The translations under genes and the position numbers were made by a program. The notes beneath the pieces are model-generated. The model did no database searches. It was not told the DNA's origin and worked only from the letters and a program-made list of their open reading frames with translations. A stretch of DNA of 31,443 nucleotides, from positions 95,061 to 126,503 of the forward strand of contig DGSC01000017.1 in NCBI GenBank assembly GCA_002391275.1, given 5' to 3'. Below, one piece after another: positions 23,585 through 31,443 of the stretch. Within the stretch, counting starts at the first letter, position 1; each line of letters starts with the position of its first letter. The DNA comes from Prevotellaceae bacterium UBA4372 (GTDB lineage Bacteria; Bacteroidota; Bacteroidia; Bacteroidales; Bacteroidaceae).

Positions 23585-25462
23585 GTGCCCTCCTATCATT
23601 CCATCCTTAAACAATATTTCGGGTTCGATGAATTCCGGGGCATTCAGCTGGAAATCATCGAGAGCATAGGTGCTGGCAATGACACCTTAGGCCTCATGCC
23701 TACCGGCGGAGGCAAGAGCATTACGTTTCAGGTGCCGGCCCTGGCAAAGGATGGACTGTGCCTCGTCATAAGCCCTCTCATAGCCTTGATGAAAGATCAG
23801 GTTGAACACCTGCGACGGAAAGGCATTAAGGCAACGGCCGTGTACTCGGGGATGACGCACGACGAAGTCATCATTGCCCTTGAGAACTGCATCTTCGGCA
23901 ACTACAAATTCCTCTATATCTCGCCCGAAAGAATCGGTTCGGAGCTCTTCCAGGCCAAGCTCCGCAAAATGCACATCAGCTTCATCACGGTGGACGAGGC
24001 TCACTGCATTTCACAATGGGGCTACGACTTCCGTCCGGCCTACACCGAGATAGCAGCCATACGGCGCATGCTGCCCGAAGCGCCCGTGCTGGCACTCACC
24101 GCAACAGCCACACCCGAAGTTGTCAAGGACATACAGCGGCAGTTGCTCTTCAAGAAAGAGAATGTCCGAAGCATGAGCTTCGAACGCAAGAATCTCATCT
24201 ACTCCGTACAACATATCGACACAGACAAAGAGCTGACCATCCACGAGCTGTTGCAGCGCATAGACGGCACGGCCATCGTGTACACCCGAAGCCGACAGGG
24301 CACTCACGAAATCAGCAGCTACCTGTGCGGCCAAGGCATCAGTGCCACCTACTACCATGCCGGACTCACCAACCAGGAAAAGAACGAGCGCTCAACAGCA
24401 TGGCAAAAAGGAGACATCCGCGTGATGGTTGCTACAAACGCATTCGGCATGGGCATAGACAAGCCCGACGTGAGGCTTGTCGTACACTCGGATGTCCCCG
24501 ACTCGCCCGAAGCTTACTTTCAGGAGGCCGGACGAGCAGGACGCGACGGACAGACAGCGCATGCCGTACTGCTCTACAACGACCGCTCGGCAACTACACT
24601 GAGGCGCCGCATCGACGACACGTTCCCTCCCGAGGACTACGTCCGTCAAGTCTACGAAGACGCTTGTTGCTTCCTACAGATGGCTATGGGCGACGGCAAT
24701 GGCGTAACCCGCGAGTTCGACCTCGATGCCTTCTGTAAGGCTTTCAGGCATTTCCCCGTAAGGGCCTACAATGCCCTTACGCTGCTGTCAAGAGCCGGAT
24801 ATATCGAATGGGCCGACGCTGAAGACAACCAAAGCAGGGTCATGTTCATCTGCAATCGCGAAGAACTCTACAGTTTCCATCTGCCGCCCTCCGACGAGCG
24901 GCTGCTGAACCACTTGCTACGAACATGCACCGGCATCTTCAGCGACTTTGTATATATCGACGAGAACAATATCGCACATGCTCTCGGCACCGACGAGACG
25001 ACAGTCAGCGAAGGGCTCATCGACCTCAGCCGCAGGCATGTCATAAGGTTCGTACCACGCAAATTCATACCATACCTCACGTTCCGGCAAAGCCGTATCG
25101 AGCGAGACGACATCGTGCTGCCGCCATCGGTGTACACCGACCGTAAGCGCGAACTCACCAACCGCGTGCAGACCATGATCGGATACATAAGCACACACGA
25201 GTGCCACAGCCGCTACTTGCTCAGATACTTCGGCGAGGAAAAGGTGAAGGATTGTGGATTATGCGACAATTGCAAGGGCAGACCCATCCTGCCCACTCTG
25301 GACGACAATATCGTGCGTAAACGCATACTTGACTTCACAGCACAAAAAAAACCTGCATCGCTGCTGGAATATCATTTCAACGACATTCCCGACAGCGTTA
25401 CAGGGCGCATATTACATCAGCTACTTGAAGAGGAGCTGATTCACCTGAAGAAAGAAAACTGA
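23585..25462 (+). CDS. recQ: RecQ-family ATP-dependent DNA helicase
   Basis: This 625-residue 3'-5' helicase works in recombination and repair with RecJ. In numbering from the GTG, the Walker A motif is PTGGGKS at 39-45, motif II is DEAH at 137-140 (VDEAHCISQWGYDFRP), and motif VI with QEAGRAGRDG lies near 315. The zinc cysteines are at about 540, 557, 560 and 563 (in DCGLCDNC). About 220 residues separate motif VI from the first zinc cysteine, against about 55 in E. coli RecQ, and only about 60 residues follow, so a canonical HRDC domain is absent. The start is GTG, from the Shine-Dalgarno spacing; TTG at 23579 is the alternative. thrA begins ten bases after it. Confidence 0.93.
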   Translation: MPSYHSILKQYFGFDEFRGIQLEIIESIGAGNDTLGLMPTGGGKSITFQVPALAKDGLCLVISPLIALMKDQVEHLRRKGIKATAVYSGMTHDEVIIALENCIFGNYKFLYISPERIGSELFQAKLRKMHISFITVDEAHCISQWGYDFRPAYTEIAAIRRMLPEAPVLALTATATPEVVKDIQRQLLFKKENVRSMSFERKNLIYSVQHIDTDKELTIHELLQRIDGTAIVYTRSRQGTHEISSYLCGQGISATYYHAGLTNQEKNERSTAWQKGDIRVMVATNAFGMGIDKPDVRLVVHSDVPDSPEAYFQEAGRAGRDGQTAHAVLLYNDRSATTLRRRIDDTFPPEDYVRQVYEDACCFLQMAMGDGNGVTREFDLDAFCKAFRHFPVRAYNALTLLSRAGYIEWADAEDNQSRVMFICNREELYSFHLPPSDERLLNHLLRTCTGIFSDFVYIDENNIAHALGTDETTVSEGLIDLSRRHVIRFVPRKFIPYLTFRQSRIERDDIVLPPSVYTDRKRELTNRVQTMIGYISTHECHSRYLLRYFGEEKVKDCGLCDNCKGRPILPTLDDNIVRKRILDFTAQKKPASLLEYHFNDIPDSVTGRILHQLLEEELIHLKKEN

Positions 25463-25472
25463 ACAAGAATAT

Positions 25473-27902
25473 ATGAAAGTCTTAAAGTTTGGAGGCTCCA
25501 GCGTAGGCTCCGTAGAAAGCATTCTTAACGTTAAGAACATCGTAGAGAACCAGAACGAGCCCGTCATCGTGGTCGTATCGGCTCTCGGAGGAGTCACCGA
25601 CCAGCTCATCCGCACGGCCCAGCAAGCTGTGGCAGGCGACGTGGCCTACCTGACAGCCTATGCTGAAATTGCCCAGCGCCATCACACAATGATAGACGCT
25701 GTAATAGCTGCAGGCCCGCAACACGACACACTCACACGTAAGATCGACAACCTGCTCGAGGAGCTGCGCTCCATCTATCAGGGCGTCTACCTCATCCGCG
25801 ACCTTTCGCCTAAGACACAGGCTGCCATCGTAAGCTACGGCGAACGACTGAGCAGCCAGATCGTAGCCACCTTGGTCAACAACGCACAATGGTACGACAG
25901 CCGCGAGTTCATAAAGACCGAAGTGAAAGGAGGCCGCTCGCTCCTGGCCACGGAACTCACTTACAAACTCGTGAGACAGACTTGGCAAACAAAGCCTGAC
26001 ATCTCGCTCGTACCAGGTTTCATCTCTACCGACGCAGACAGCGGGGAAGTGACAAACCTCGGACGAGGTGGGTCGGACTACACGGCAAGCATTATTGCCG
26101 CCGCCCTCGACGCCACCCAGCTTGAGATATGGACCGACGTCGACGGATTCATGACGGCCGACCCACGCGTCATCTCGTCGGCATACGTCATTCCGGAGCT
26201 CTCATACATAGAAGCCATGGAGCTGTGCAACTTCGGGGCCAAGGTTATCTACCCGCCTACGATTTACCCCGTTTGCATAAAAAACATACCGATTCTTGTC
26301 AAGAATACATTTAACCCACAGGCTACAGGCACCATCATAAAAAAAGAGCCGTCTGACGACAACCGACTCATCAAGGGCATATCAAGCATCAAAGGTACTA
26401 CGCTCATAACGGTGGCCGGCCTGTCTATGGTAGGCGTCATCGGCGTCAACAGACGCATATTCTCGGCACTTGCAGACAATGGCATATCGGTGTTCATGGT
26501 ATCACAGGCTTCTTCAGAAAACAGCACCAGCATAGGCGTTCGCGACGAAGATGCCGCAGCAGCCTGCCGCGTCCTCAACGAAGAATTTGCCAAGGAGATA
26601 CAAACAGGCGCCATGTTCCCCATGCAAGCAGAAGGCGGACTCGCGACGGTTGCCGTGGTGGGCGAGAACATGAAACACACGCCAGGTATAGCCGGCAAGC
26701 TATTCGGCACGCTTGGACGTTCCGGCATAAGCGTGATAGCATGTGCACAAGGTGCGTCTGAGACGAATATCTCTTTCGTAGTTGCTTCGAAATATCTGCG
26801 CAAAACACTGAACGTCATCCACGATGCTTTCTTCCTCTCCGAGTATCAGGTGCTCAACCTGTTCCTCTGCGGCGTCGGAACCGTAGGACGCTCGCTCATC
26901 GAACAAATAGCATCGCAGCAGGAGAAGCTGATGCGCGAACAAGGACTGAAGCTCAACATTGTCGGACTGGCAAGCAGTCGCAAAGCGATCTTCTCACGCG
27001 AAGGAATTGAATTAAAGAATTATTGCGATTTATTAGCCAATGCCCCTGACAGCGACATCCAACGACTGCACGACGAAGTAATAGGCATGAACATCTTCAA
27101 CTCCGTGTTTGTCGACTGCACGGCTTCGCCGGAGGTGGCCGCTCTCTATCGCGACTTCCTCGAACATAACGTCAACATCGTTGCAGCAAACAAGATAGCA
27201 GCCAGCAGCAACTACGAGAACTATCACGAACTTAAAGCCATTGCTCAGCGCAGAGGCGTCAAATTTCTCTTCGAGACCAATGTCGGAGCCGGATTGCCTA
27301 TCATCCGCACCATCAACGACCTTATCCATTCGGGCGACAAGATACTGCGTATTGAGGCTGTTTTGAGTGGAACACTGAACTTCATATTCAACAAAATCAG
27401 TGCCGAAACGCCTTTTAGCAAGACGGTATGCTTAGCAAAGGATGAAGGATATTCAGAGCCCGACCCACGCATCGACCTCAGTGGTACCGACGTCATAAGG
27501 AAGCTTGTAATCCTGGCCCGCGAAGCAGGCTACCGCATCGAACAGGAGGATGTAGAAACGCAACTGTTTATTCCGAAAGAACTCTTCGAGGGAAGCATCG
27601 AACAGTTCTGGCAGAAACTTCCAGAACTTGATGCCCAATTTGAGCAACGACGTGCACGACTTGAAAGCGAAGGTAAGCGACTGCGTTTCGTAGCTAAGTA
27701 TGAAAATGAGCATGCGAGCGTAGCCCTCTCCGAAATACCAGAAGGACATCCTTTCTACGGTCTTGAAGGTTCCAACAATATTGTCATGCTCACCACGGAG
27801 CGTTATAGAGAATATCCGATGCTCATCCAAGGGTATGGAGCTGGAGCAAGCGTAACCGCAGCAGGTGTCTTCGCAGACATCATGAGCATTGCCAATATAT
27901 AA
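25473..27902 (+). CDS. thrA: Bifunctional aspartate kinase / homoserine dehydrogenase
   Basis: This 809-residue fusion does the first and third steps of threonine and methionine synthesis from aspartate. The kinase part (about 1-290) starts MKVLKFGGSSVGS and has NLGRGGSDYTASIIAAAL and EIWTDVDGFMTADPR. Two ACT domains follow (about 305-455). The homoserine dehydrogenase part begins near 465 with FLCGVGTVGRSLIEQI, has the segment NKIAASSNYENYHEL, GAGLPIIRTINDLIHSGDKI and ends with YGAGASVTAAGVFADI. Length matches ThrA/MetL. It lies ten bases after recQ, so it may share the recJ-recQ transcript, and is followed by a C-rich repeat. Confidence 0.97.
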   Translation: MKVLKFGGSSVGSVESILNVKNIVENQNEPVIVVVSALGGVTDQLIRTAQQAVAGDVAYLTAYAEIAQRHHTMIDAVIAAGPQHDTLTRKIDNLLEELRSIYQGVYLIRDLSPKTQAAIVSYGERLSSQIVATLVNNAQWYDSREFIKTEVKGGRSLLATELTYKLVRQTWQTKPDISLVPGFISTDADSGEVTNLGRGGSDYTASIIAAALDATQLEIWTDVDGFMTADPRVISSAYVIPELSYIEAMELCNFGAKVIYPPTIYPVCIKNIPILVKNTFNPQATGTIIKKEPSDDNRLIKGISSIKGTTLITVAGLSMVGVIGVNRRIFSALADNGISVFMVSQASSENSTSIGVRDEDAAAACRVLNEEFAKEIQTGAMFPMQAEGGLATVAVVGENMKHTPGIAGKLFGTLGRSGISVIACAQGASETNISFVVASKYLRKTLNVIHDAFFLSEYQVLNLFLCGVGTVGRSLIEQIASQQEKLMREQGLKLNIVGLASSRKAIFSREGIELKNYCDLLANAPDSDIQRLHDEVIGMNIFNSVFVDCTASPEVAALYRDFLEHNVNIVAANKIAASSNYENYHELKAIAQRRGVKFLFETNVGAGLPIIRTINDLIHSGDKILRIEAVLSGTLNFIFNKISAETPFSKTVCLAKDEGYSEPDPRIDLSGTDVIRKLVILAREAGYRIEQEDVETQLFIPKELFEGSIEQFWQKLPELDAQFEQRRARLESEGKRLRFVAKYENEHASVALSEIPEGHPFYGLEGSNNIVMLTTERYREYPMLIQGYGAGASVTAAGVFADIMSIANI

Positions 27903-27948
27903 GCAGCCACATAACAACAGCCATCCACCCCATCCACCAATCAAAAAT

Positions 27949-28214
27949 CCCCTCTCTACTCCCTCAATATCCCCCTAACAACCACATCACCCATCCCCTC
28001 AACTCTTTCAACGCCCACCAAATAACCACAACACCAATCCCCTCAACTCTTTCAACGCCCACCAAATAACCACAACACCAATCCCCTCAATTCTTTCAAC
28101 GCCCCCCTAACAACCACATCACCCATCCCCTCAACTCTTTCAACGCCCACCAAACAACCACAACACCAATCCCTCCAATTCTTTCAACGCCCACCAAACA
28201 ACCACAACATTCAC
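27949..28214 (+). repeat. 44-bp C-rich tandem repeat, candidate Rho-utilisation region
   Basis: The block CCCCTCAACTCTTTCAACG starts at 27995, 28039, 28083, 28127 and 28171 (the last changed to CCCTCCAATTC), an exact 44-bp step; a degenerate unit precedes it at about 27949. From 27921 to 28221, 301 nt, the plus strand has only five G, at 28013, 28057, 28101, 28145 and 28189, each at the same repeat position. The RNA would be C-rich, G-poor and unstructured, the hallmark of a Rho-utilisation site. It lies between the thrA stop and the ApgM-like gene. Rest of the gap: the hairpin at 28239-28257. Confidence 0.85.
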
Positions 28215-28238
28215 CCAACTCGACCCTCAGTCCCGTAT

Positions 28239-28257
28239 GTTGCGACTTTGTCGCAAC
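28239..28257 (+). promoter_or_regulatory. Perfect hairpin 15 nt before the ApgM-like start
   Basis: GTTGCGAC at 28239-28246 and GTCGCAAC at 28250-28257 form a perfect 8-bp stem with a TTT loop. The ATG at 28273 follows 15 bases later. No T run follows, so this is not a classic terminator; it could control translation or RNA stability. Confidence 0.7.
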
Positions 28258-28272
28258 CCCAAACATCTCAAC

Positions 28273-29481
28273 ATGAAACACCTCATCATCCTCGGCGATG
28301 GCATGGCCGACTGGCACTCGCCAGAGCTCGGCGACAAGACATTGCTGCAATATGCCGATACACCAGCCATGGACTGGATAGCAGCCAACGGGAAAACAGG
28401 CATGCTGACGACAGTTCCTGACGGCTTTCATCCTGGCAGCGAAGTGGCCAACAGCAGCATTCTGGGCTACGACCAAAACATAGTCTATGAAGGCAGAGGA
28501 CCACTTGAAGCAGCTGCAATAGGCGTAGAACTTGCTCCCGACGACCTCGCTCTGCGCTGTAACCTTGTCTGCATCGAAGGCGATTTATTGAAAAATCATT
28601 CCTGCGGACGCCTGGATACTGAAGAAGGCGACATACTCATCAAATATCTCAACGAACACATAGCCAATGAACGCATTCGCTTCTATACGGGCGTTCAATA
28701 CCGCCACCTATTAGTCATTAAGGGTGGCAACAAGCATATTCATTGCACCCCTCCTCATGATATTCCCCTGAAACCTTGGCGAGATTATCAGATTAAAGCG
28801 GAAATCAAAGAGGCCGAAGACACCGCTGCACTCCTACGCGACCTCGTAATAAAATCGCAAGCCCTTTTGCCTAAGCACACATTAAATATTCTACGCGCGC
28901 GCGAAGGAAAGGATATGGCTTCAAGCATATGGCCGTGGGGAGGAGGCTATAGGCCCAAGATGAAAACACTTGCCGAGCAGTTTCCTCAAGTGCACCGAGG
29001 AGCAGTGATTACAGCCGTTGACCTCATTCGCGGAATCGGCCGTTATGCAGGACTTGATGTTATAAACGTGGAGGGCGCCACGGGCCTTTACGACACCAAC
29101 TACGAAGGTAAGGCTGCCGCCGCCATAGAAGCGCTGAACAATGGCTACGACTTTGTCTATCTGCATGTAGAGGCAAGCGATGAAGCCGGTCACGACGGCT
29201 CAATCGCATTAAAGCTCCGAACAATAGAGGATCTCGACCATCGTCTTATCTCACCAATATTGAAGGAAATGAGAAACGCTGACCTAAAGATAGCTCTTCT
29301 TCCCGACCATCCAACGCCCTGCGAACTACGCACACACACAGCAGAGCCAATACCTTTTGCCATCTACCATTCAGGTATCGATGCTGACAGCGTACAGACG
29401 TTCGACGAAGACGCCTGTCAGCTGGGAGCTTACGGCCATCTCCATGGAGACGAATTTATTAAAGCTTTTCTCAATAGCTAA
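28273..29481 (+). CDS. ApgM-like phosphoglycerate mutase family protein, candidate homoserine kinase
   Basis: This 402-residue protein belongs to the cofactor-independent phosphoglycerate mutase (ApgM) branch of the alkaline phosphatase superfamily. A metal ligand is D9 in GDGMAD, the probable catalytic serine is S61 or S62 in GSEVANSSILGYD, and further ligands lie in VEASDEAGHDG and LLPDHPTPCELRTHT. It starts at the ATG at 28273; the frame from 28237 runs through a hairpin. It sits between thrA and thrC, where a thrB is expected but no GHMP kinase is present. Such genes have been predicted in genome-context work to be functional replacements of homoserine kinase; for this copy that is an inference. 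The standard mutase gpmI lies at 31275. Confidence 0.88.
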   Translation: MKHLIILGDGMADWHSPELGDKTLLQYADTPAMDWIAANGKTGMLTTVPDGFHPGSEVANSSILGYDQNIVYEGRGPLEAAAIGVELAPDDLALRCNLVCIEGDLLKNHSCGRLDTEEGDILIKYLNEHIANERIRFYTGVQYRHLLVIKGGNKHIHCTPPHDIPLKPWRDYQIKAEIKEAEDTAALLRDLVIKSQALLPKHTLNILRAREGKDMASSIWPWGGGYRPKMKTLAEQFPQVHRGAVITAVDLIRGIGRYAGLDVINVEGATGLYDTNYEGKAAAAIEALNNGYDFVYLHVEASDEAGHDGSIALKLRTIEDLDHRLISPILKEMRNADLKIALLPDHPTPCELRTHTAEPIPFAIYHSGIDADSVQTFDEDACQLGAYGHLHGDEFIKAFLNS

Positions 29482-29553
29482 TTATTTTGCTTCAGATCTT
29501 TCATAGAGAAACACCATTTATACAATTCAAACACAATCATTATTCATTACTCA

Positions 29554-30957
29554 ATGTACTATAGCACCAACCATAAAGCAGCGCGCGCCACACTACGCAA
29601 AGCTGTAATCCAAGGCCTTGCAGAAGACCGGGGACTCTATATGCCAGAAATCATCAGGCAGATGCCACAGGCTTATTGGGAAGAATTATCCAATCTCTCG
29701 TTTCAGGAATCTTCCTATCGTGTCGCAGAAGCCTTCTTCGGTGACGAAGTGCCCGAAGATGCTCTGAAGAAAATCGTTTACGACACGCTTGCATTCGACA
29801 CGCCCCTCGTGCAAGTCGAAAAAAACATCTATTCGCTCGAACTCTTTCACGGTCCCACCCTTGCTTTTAAAGACGTGGGTGCACGCTTCATGGCACGACT
29901 CCTGCAATACTTCATCCATCTCGACAAGGGAACAGAGAATAGCAAATCGTCAGAAAGCGAACTGGTCAATGTCCTCGTGGCAACTTCAGGAGACACCGGG
30001 TCAGCCGTGGCTAATGGTTTCCTTGGCGTAGAGGGCATCCATGTTTACGTACTCTATCCAAAAGGCAAAGTCTCGCCCATTCAGGAATGTCAGTTTACGA
30101 CTCTCGGCCAGAACATTACGGCCTTGGAAGTGGACGGCACTTTCGATGATTGCCAACGCCTGGTGAAAACAGCATTCATGGACGCAGAGCTCAACAAACA
30201 CATGCGGCTCACTTCGGCCAACAGCATCAACGTAGCCCGCTTCCTGCCTCAAGCCTTTTACTATTTTTGGGCATACGCCCAGCTCCTTAAAAAGCAAAAG
30301 GAGAACACGCAATCAAGTGCACAGCCTCAGTCAGCAGTCTCCAACCTCGTATTCTGCGTGCCATCGGGCAACTTCGGGAATCTCTGTGCCGGTCTTTTCG
30401 GCTATGAAATGGGACTTCCTGTAAAGCATTTCATCGCTGCCAACAATGCCAACGACGTCGTGTACAAATACCTCGAAACGGGACAATATTCCCCGATTCC
30501 ATCGATTCAGACAATTGCAAATGCCATGGATGTGGGTGACCCGTCAAACTTTGCACGCATCATGGAACTTGTACGCCGAAGGAACAATGCCAACGAAGAA
30601 ACATCATACACTGAACTTCATCCTATGATGAAAGCAGGCGGCTTACTCACAGGAGCCACTTACACCGACGAACAGATAGCCGACACCATGCGTGACTGCT
30701 ACGCACGTACAGGCTACATCCTCGACCCGCACGGAGCATGCGCCTATCAAGCCTTGCGTGACCAATTACAAGACGATGAAATCGGCGTTTTTCTTGAAAC
30801 AGCACATCCCGCTAAGTTCAAGCAAACTGTCGACAACATCCTTGGCGCGGACATACCAATCCCCGAACGGCTTCAAGCTTTCATGAAAGGACAAAAGCAA
30901 AGTTTACCTATCAGCTCACGATTTGAGGACTTCAAGGCACTGCTCCTTAAAAGATAG
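29554..30957 (+). CDS. thrC: Threonine synthase
   Basis: This 467-residue PLP enzyme turns O-phosphohomoserine into threonine, the last pathway step. The N terminus MYYSTNHKAARATLRKAVIQGLAEDRGLYMPE is the typical threonine synthase start. The PLP lysine is K106 in GPTLAFKDVG, and the phosphate-binding ATSGDTGSAVANG segment follows. Its length fits the longer (E. coli/yeast-like) class. It follows the ApgM-like gene by 72 bases and is probably cotranscribed; no clear terminator follows. Confidence 0.96.
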   Translation: MYYSTNHKAARATLRKAVIQGLAEDRGLYMPEIIRQMPQAYWEELSNLSFQESSYRVAEAFFGDEVPEDALKKIVYDTLAFDTPLVQVEKNIYSLELFHGPTLAFKDVGARFMARLLQYFIHLDKGTENSKSSESELVNVLVATSGDTGSAVANGFLGVEGIHVYVLYPKGKVSPIQECQFTTLGQNITALEVDGTFDDCQRLVKTAFMDAELNKHMRLTSANSINVARFLPQAFYYFWAYAQLLKKQKENTQSSAQPQSAVSNLVFCVPSGNFGNLCAGLFGYEMGLPVKHFIAANNANDVVYKYLETGQYSPIPSIQTIANAMDVGDPSNFARIMELVRRRNNANEETSYTELHPMMKAGGLLTGATYTDEQIADTMRDCYARTGYILDPHGACAYQALRDQLQDDEIGVFLETAHPAKFKQTVDNILGADIPIPERLQAFMKGQKQSLPISSRFEDFKALLLKR

Positions 30958-31274
30958 GAATCAGACACACGATAGTTCTCCTCACCGGACATCACCATGT
31001 CCATCGTCCGCATCAAGCGACAGTCGGCAAGTGATAAGAAAAGATGAAAGATAAAGATGCCTTTTGCTTCGAAAACGATTTCGTACGACCTAAGCAAGGC
31101 ACTCTTTGTGAATCTTTCAACAATAACTCGGAGAATCCTATTATTTTTACGCTTTTCACATTAATTCTTCTTTTTTCATTCTTCACTTTTCATTTTTAAT
31201 TGTACCTTTGCACCCGCAAAGTATAAAACATCAATCTTTTAACATTAAACAAAGGCAATAGCCGAAACATATTT
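30958..31274. other. 317-bp gap between thrC and gpmI
   Basis: No coding region is supported here. A small perfect hairpin (GGACAT at 30987-30992, ATGTCC at 30997-31002) occurs without a T run, so thrC termination is uncertain. The part from about 31141 to 31200 is very T-rich on the plus strand. The gpmI promoter candidate is at 31203-31210. Confidence 0.5.
31203..31210 (+). promoter_or_regulatory. -7 element of gpmI
   Basis: TACCTTTG matches TAnnTTTG and lies 64 bases before the gpmI ATG. The upstream T-rich stretch has no distinct -33 TTG. Confidence 0.6.
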
Positions 31275-31443
31275 ATGTCAAAAAAAGCACTGCTGATGAT
31301 CCTTGACGGATGGGGCATCGGCAACAAAGGGAAAGGCGATGTCATCTATCAGACACCCACGCCTTACATGGACTACCTGAACCAAAACTATCCCCACAGC
31401 CAGCTTCTTGCCTCGGGCGAGAACGTAGGTTTGCCAGACGGAC
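31275..31443 (+). CDS. gpmI: 2,3-bisphosphoglycerate-independent phosphoglycerate mutase, N-terminal part (cut by window edge)
   Basis: The first 56 codons are visible, beginning MSKKALLMILDGWGIG. The LDGWG motif holds a metal-binding aspartate of the alkaline phosphatase superfamily, and NVGLPDG at the end is typical of GpmI, which swaps 3- and 2-phosphoglycerate in glycolysis. The catalytic serine (normally in NSEVGH just after this point) is beyond the window. The gene is distinct from the ApgM-like gene at 28273, so the genome has two mutase-family proteins close together. Confidence 0.95.
   Translation, partial: MSKKALLMILDGWGIGNKGKGDVIYQTPTPYMDYLNQNYPHSQLLASGENVGLPDG

Noticed and set aside
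28096..28476. 126-residue minus-strand open frame near the C-rich repeat
   Set aside because: It is open because the repeat is nearly G-free on the plus strand; it overlaps the ApgM-like gene and its end is repeat-encoded (Val/Trp/Gly runs).
30873..31097. 74-residue minus-strand open frame at the end of thrC
   Set aside because: It overlaps the thrC 3' end, has no start site context and no recognisable domain.

Overview
The window looks like the chromosome of a Bacteroidales bacterium, most likely a Prevotella-like member of Prevotellaceae. The support is a PorQ-type protein of the type IX secretion system, a TonB/ExbB/ExbD/ExbD set with a four-helix membrane protein inside it, a DUF3822-like gene beside rsmD, a bifunctional ThrA, several promoter candidates with the Bacteroidetes -7 element TAnnTTTG (some with a -33 TTG about 18-20 nt upstream), and few strong Shine-Dalgarno sites. 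I see no rRNA or tRNA gene, insertion sequence, prophage or CRISPR array.

Layout. Bases 1-2439 (minus strand): start of alaS, then rsmD, a DUF3822-like gene and a small membrane-anchored protein. Bases 2535-5081 (plus): a RecD/Dda-like helicase and an AraC-family regulator. Bases 5144-5490: sixteen units of a 22-bp tandem repeat. Bases 5593-11609 (minus, read right to left): tonB, polyprenyl synthase, tatD, then exbB, a four-helix protein, exbD, exbD and an Lrp/AsnC regulator. Bases 11835-14536 (plus): porQ, cmk, ispH. Bases 14546-21200 (minus): a probable three-gene operon encoding a TPR/transmembrane/HTH regulator, an unknown exported protein and a 1453-residue MG2-like surface protein. Bases 21507-21608: a second, shorter array of the same 22-bp repeat in the opposite orientation. 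Bases 21858-30957 (plus): recJ, recQ, thrA, a 44-bp C-rich tandem repeat, an ApgM-like gene and thrC. The window ends just inside gpmI.

How the genes fit together. TonB, ExbB and two ExbD proteins form the energy-coupling system for outer-membrane receptors, and PorQ belongs to protein export through the outer membrane. The ThrA / ApgM-like / ThrC order covers threonine synthesis from aspartate if the ApgM-like protein replaces the missing homoserine kinase; the true glycolytic phosphoglycerate mutase appears to be the gpmI that starts at 31275.

The least explained parts are (1) the 22-bp repeat family at two loci, with alternating unit types that form inverted pairs; (2) the 44-bp repeat after thrA, which has only five G residues in 301 nt on the coding strand and looks like a Rho-utilisation region, followed by a perfect hairpin before the next start codon; and (3) the TPR/HTH regulator operon.
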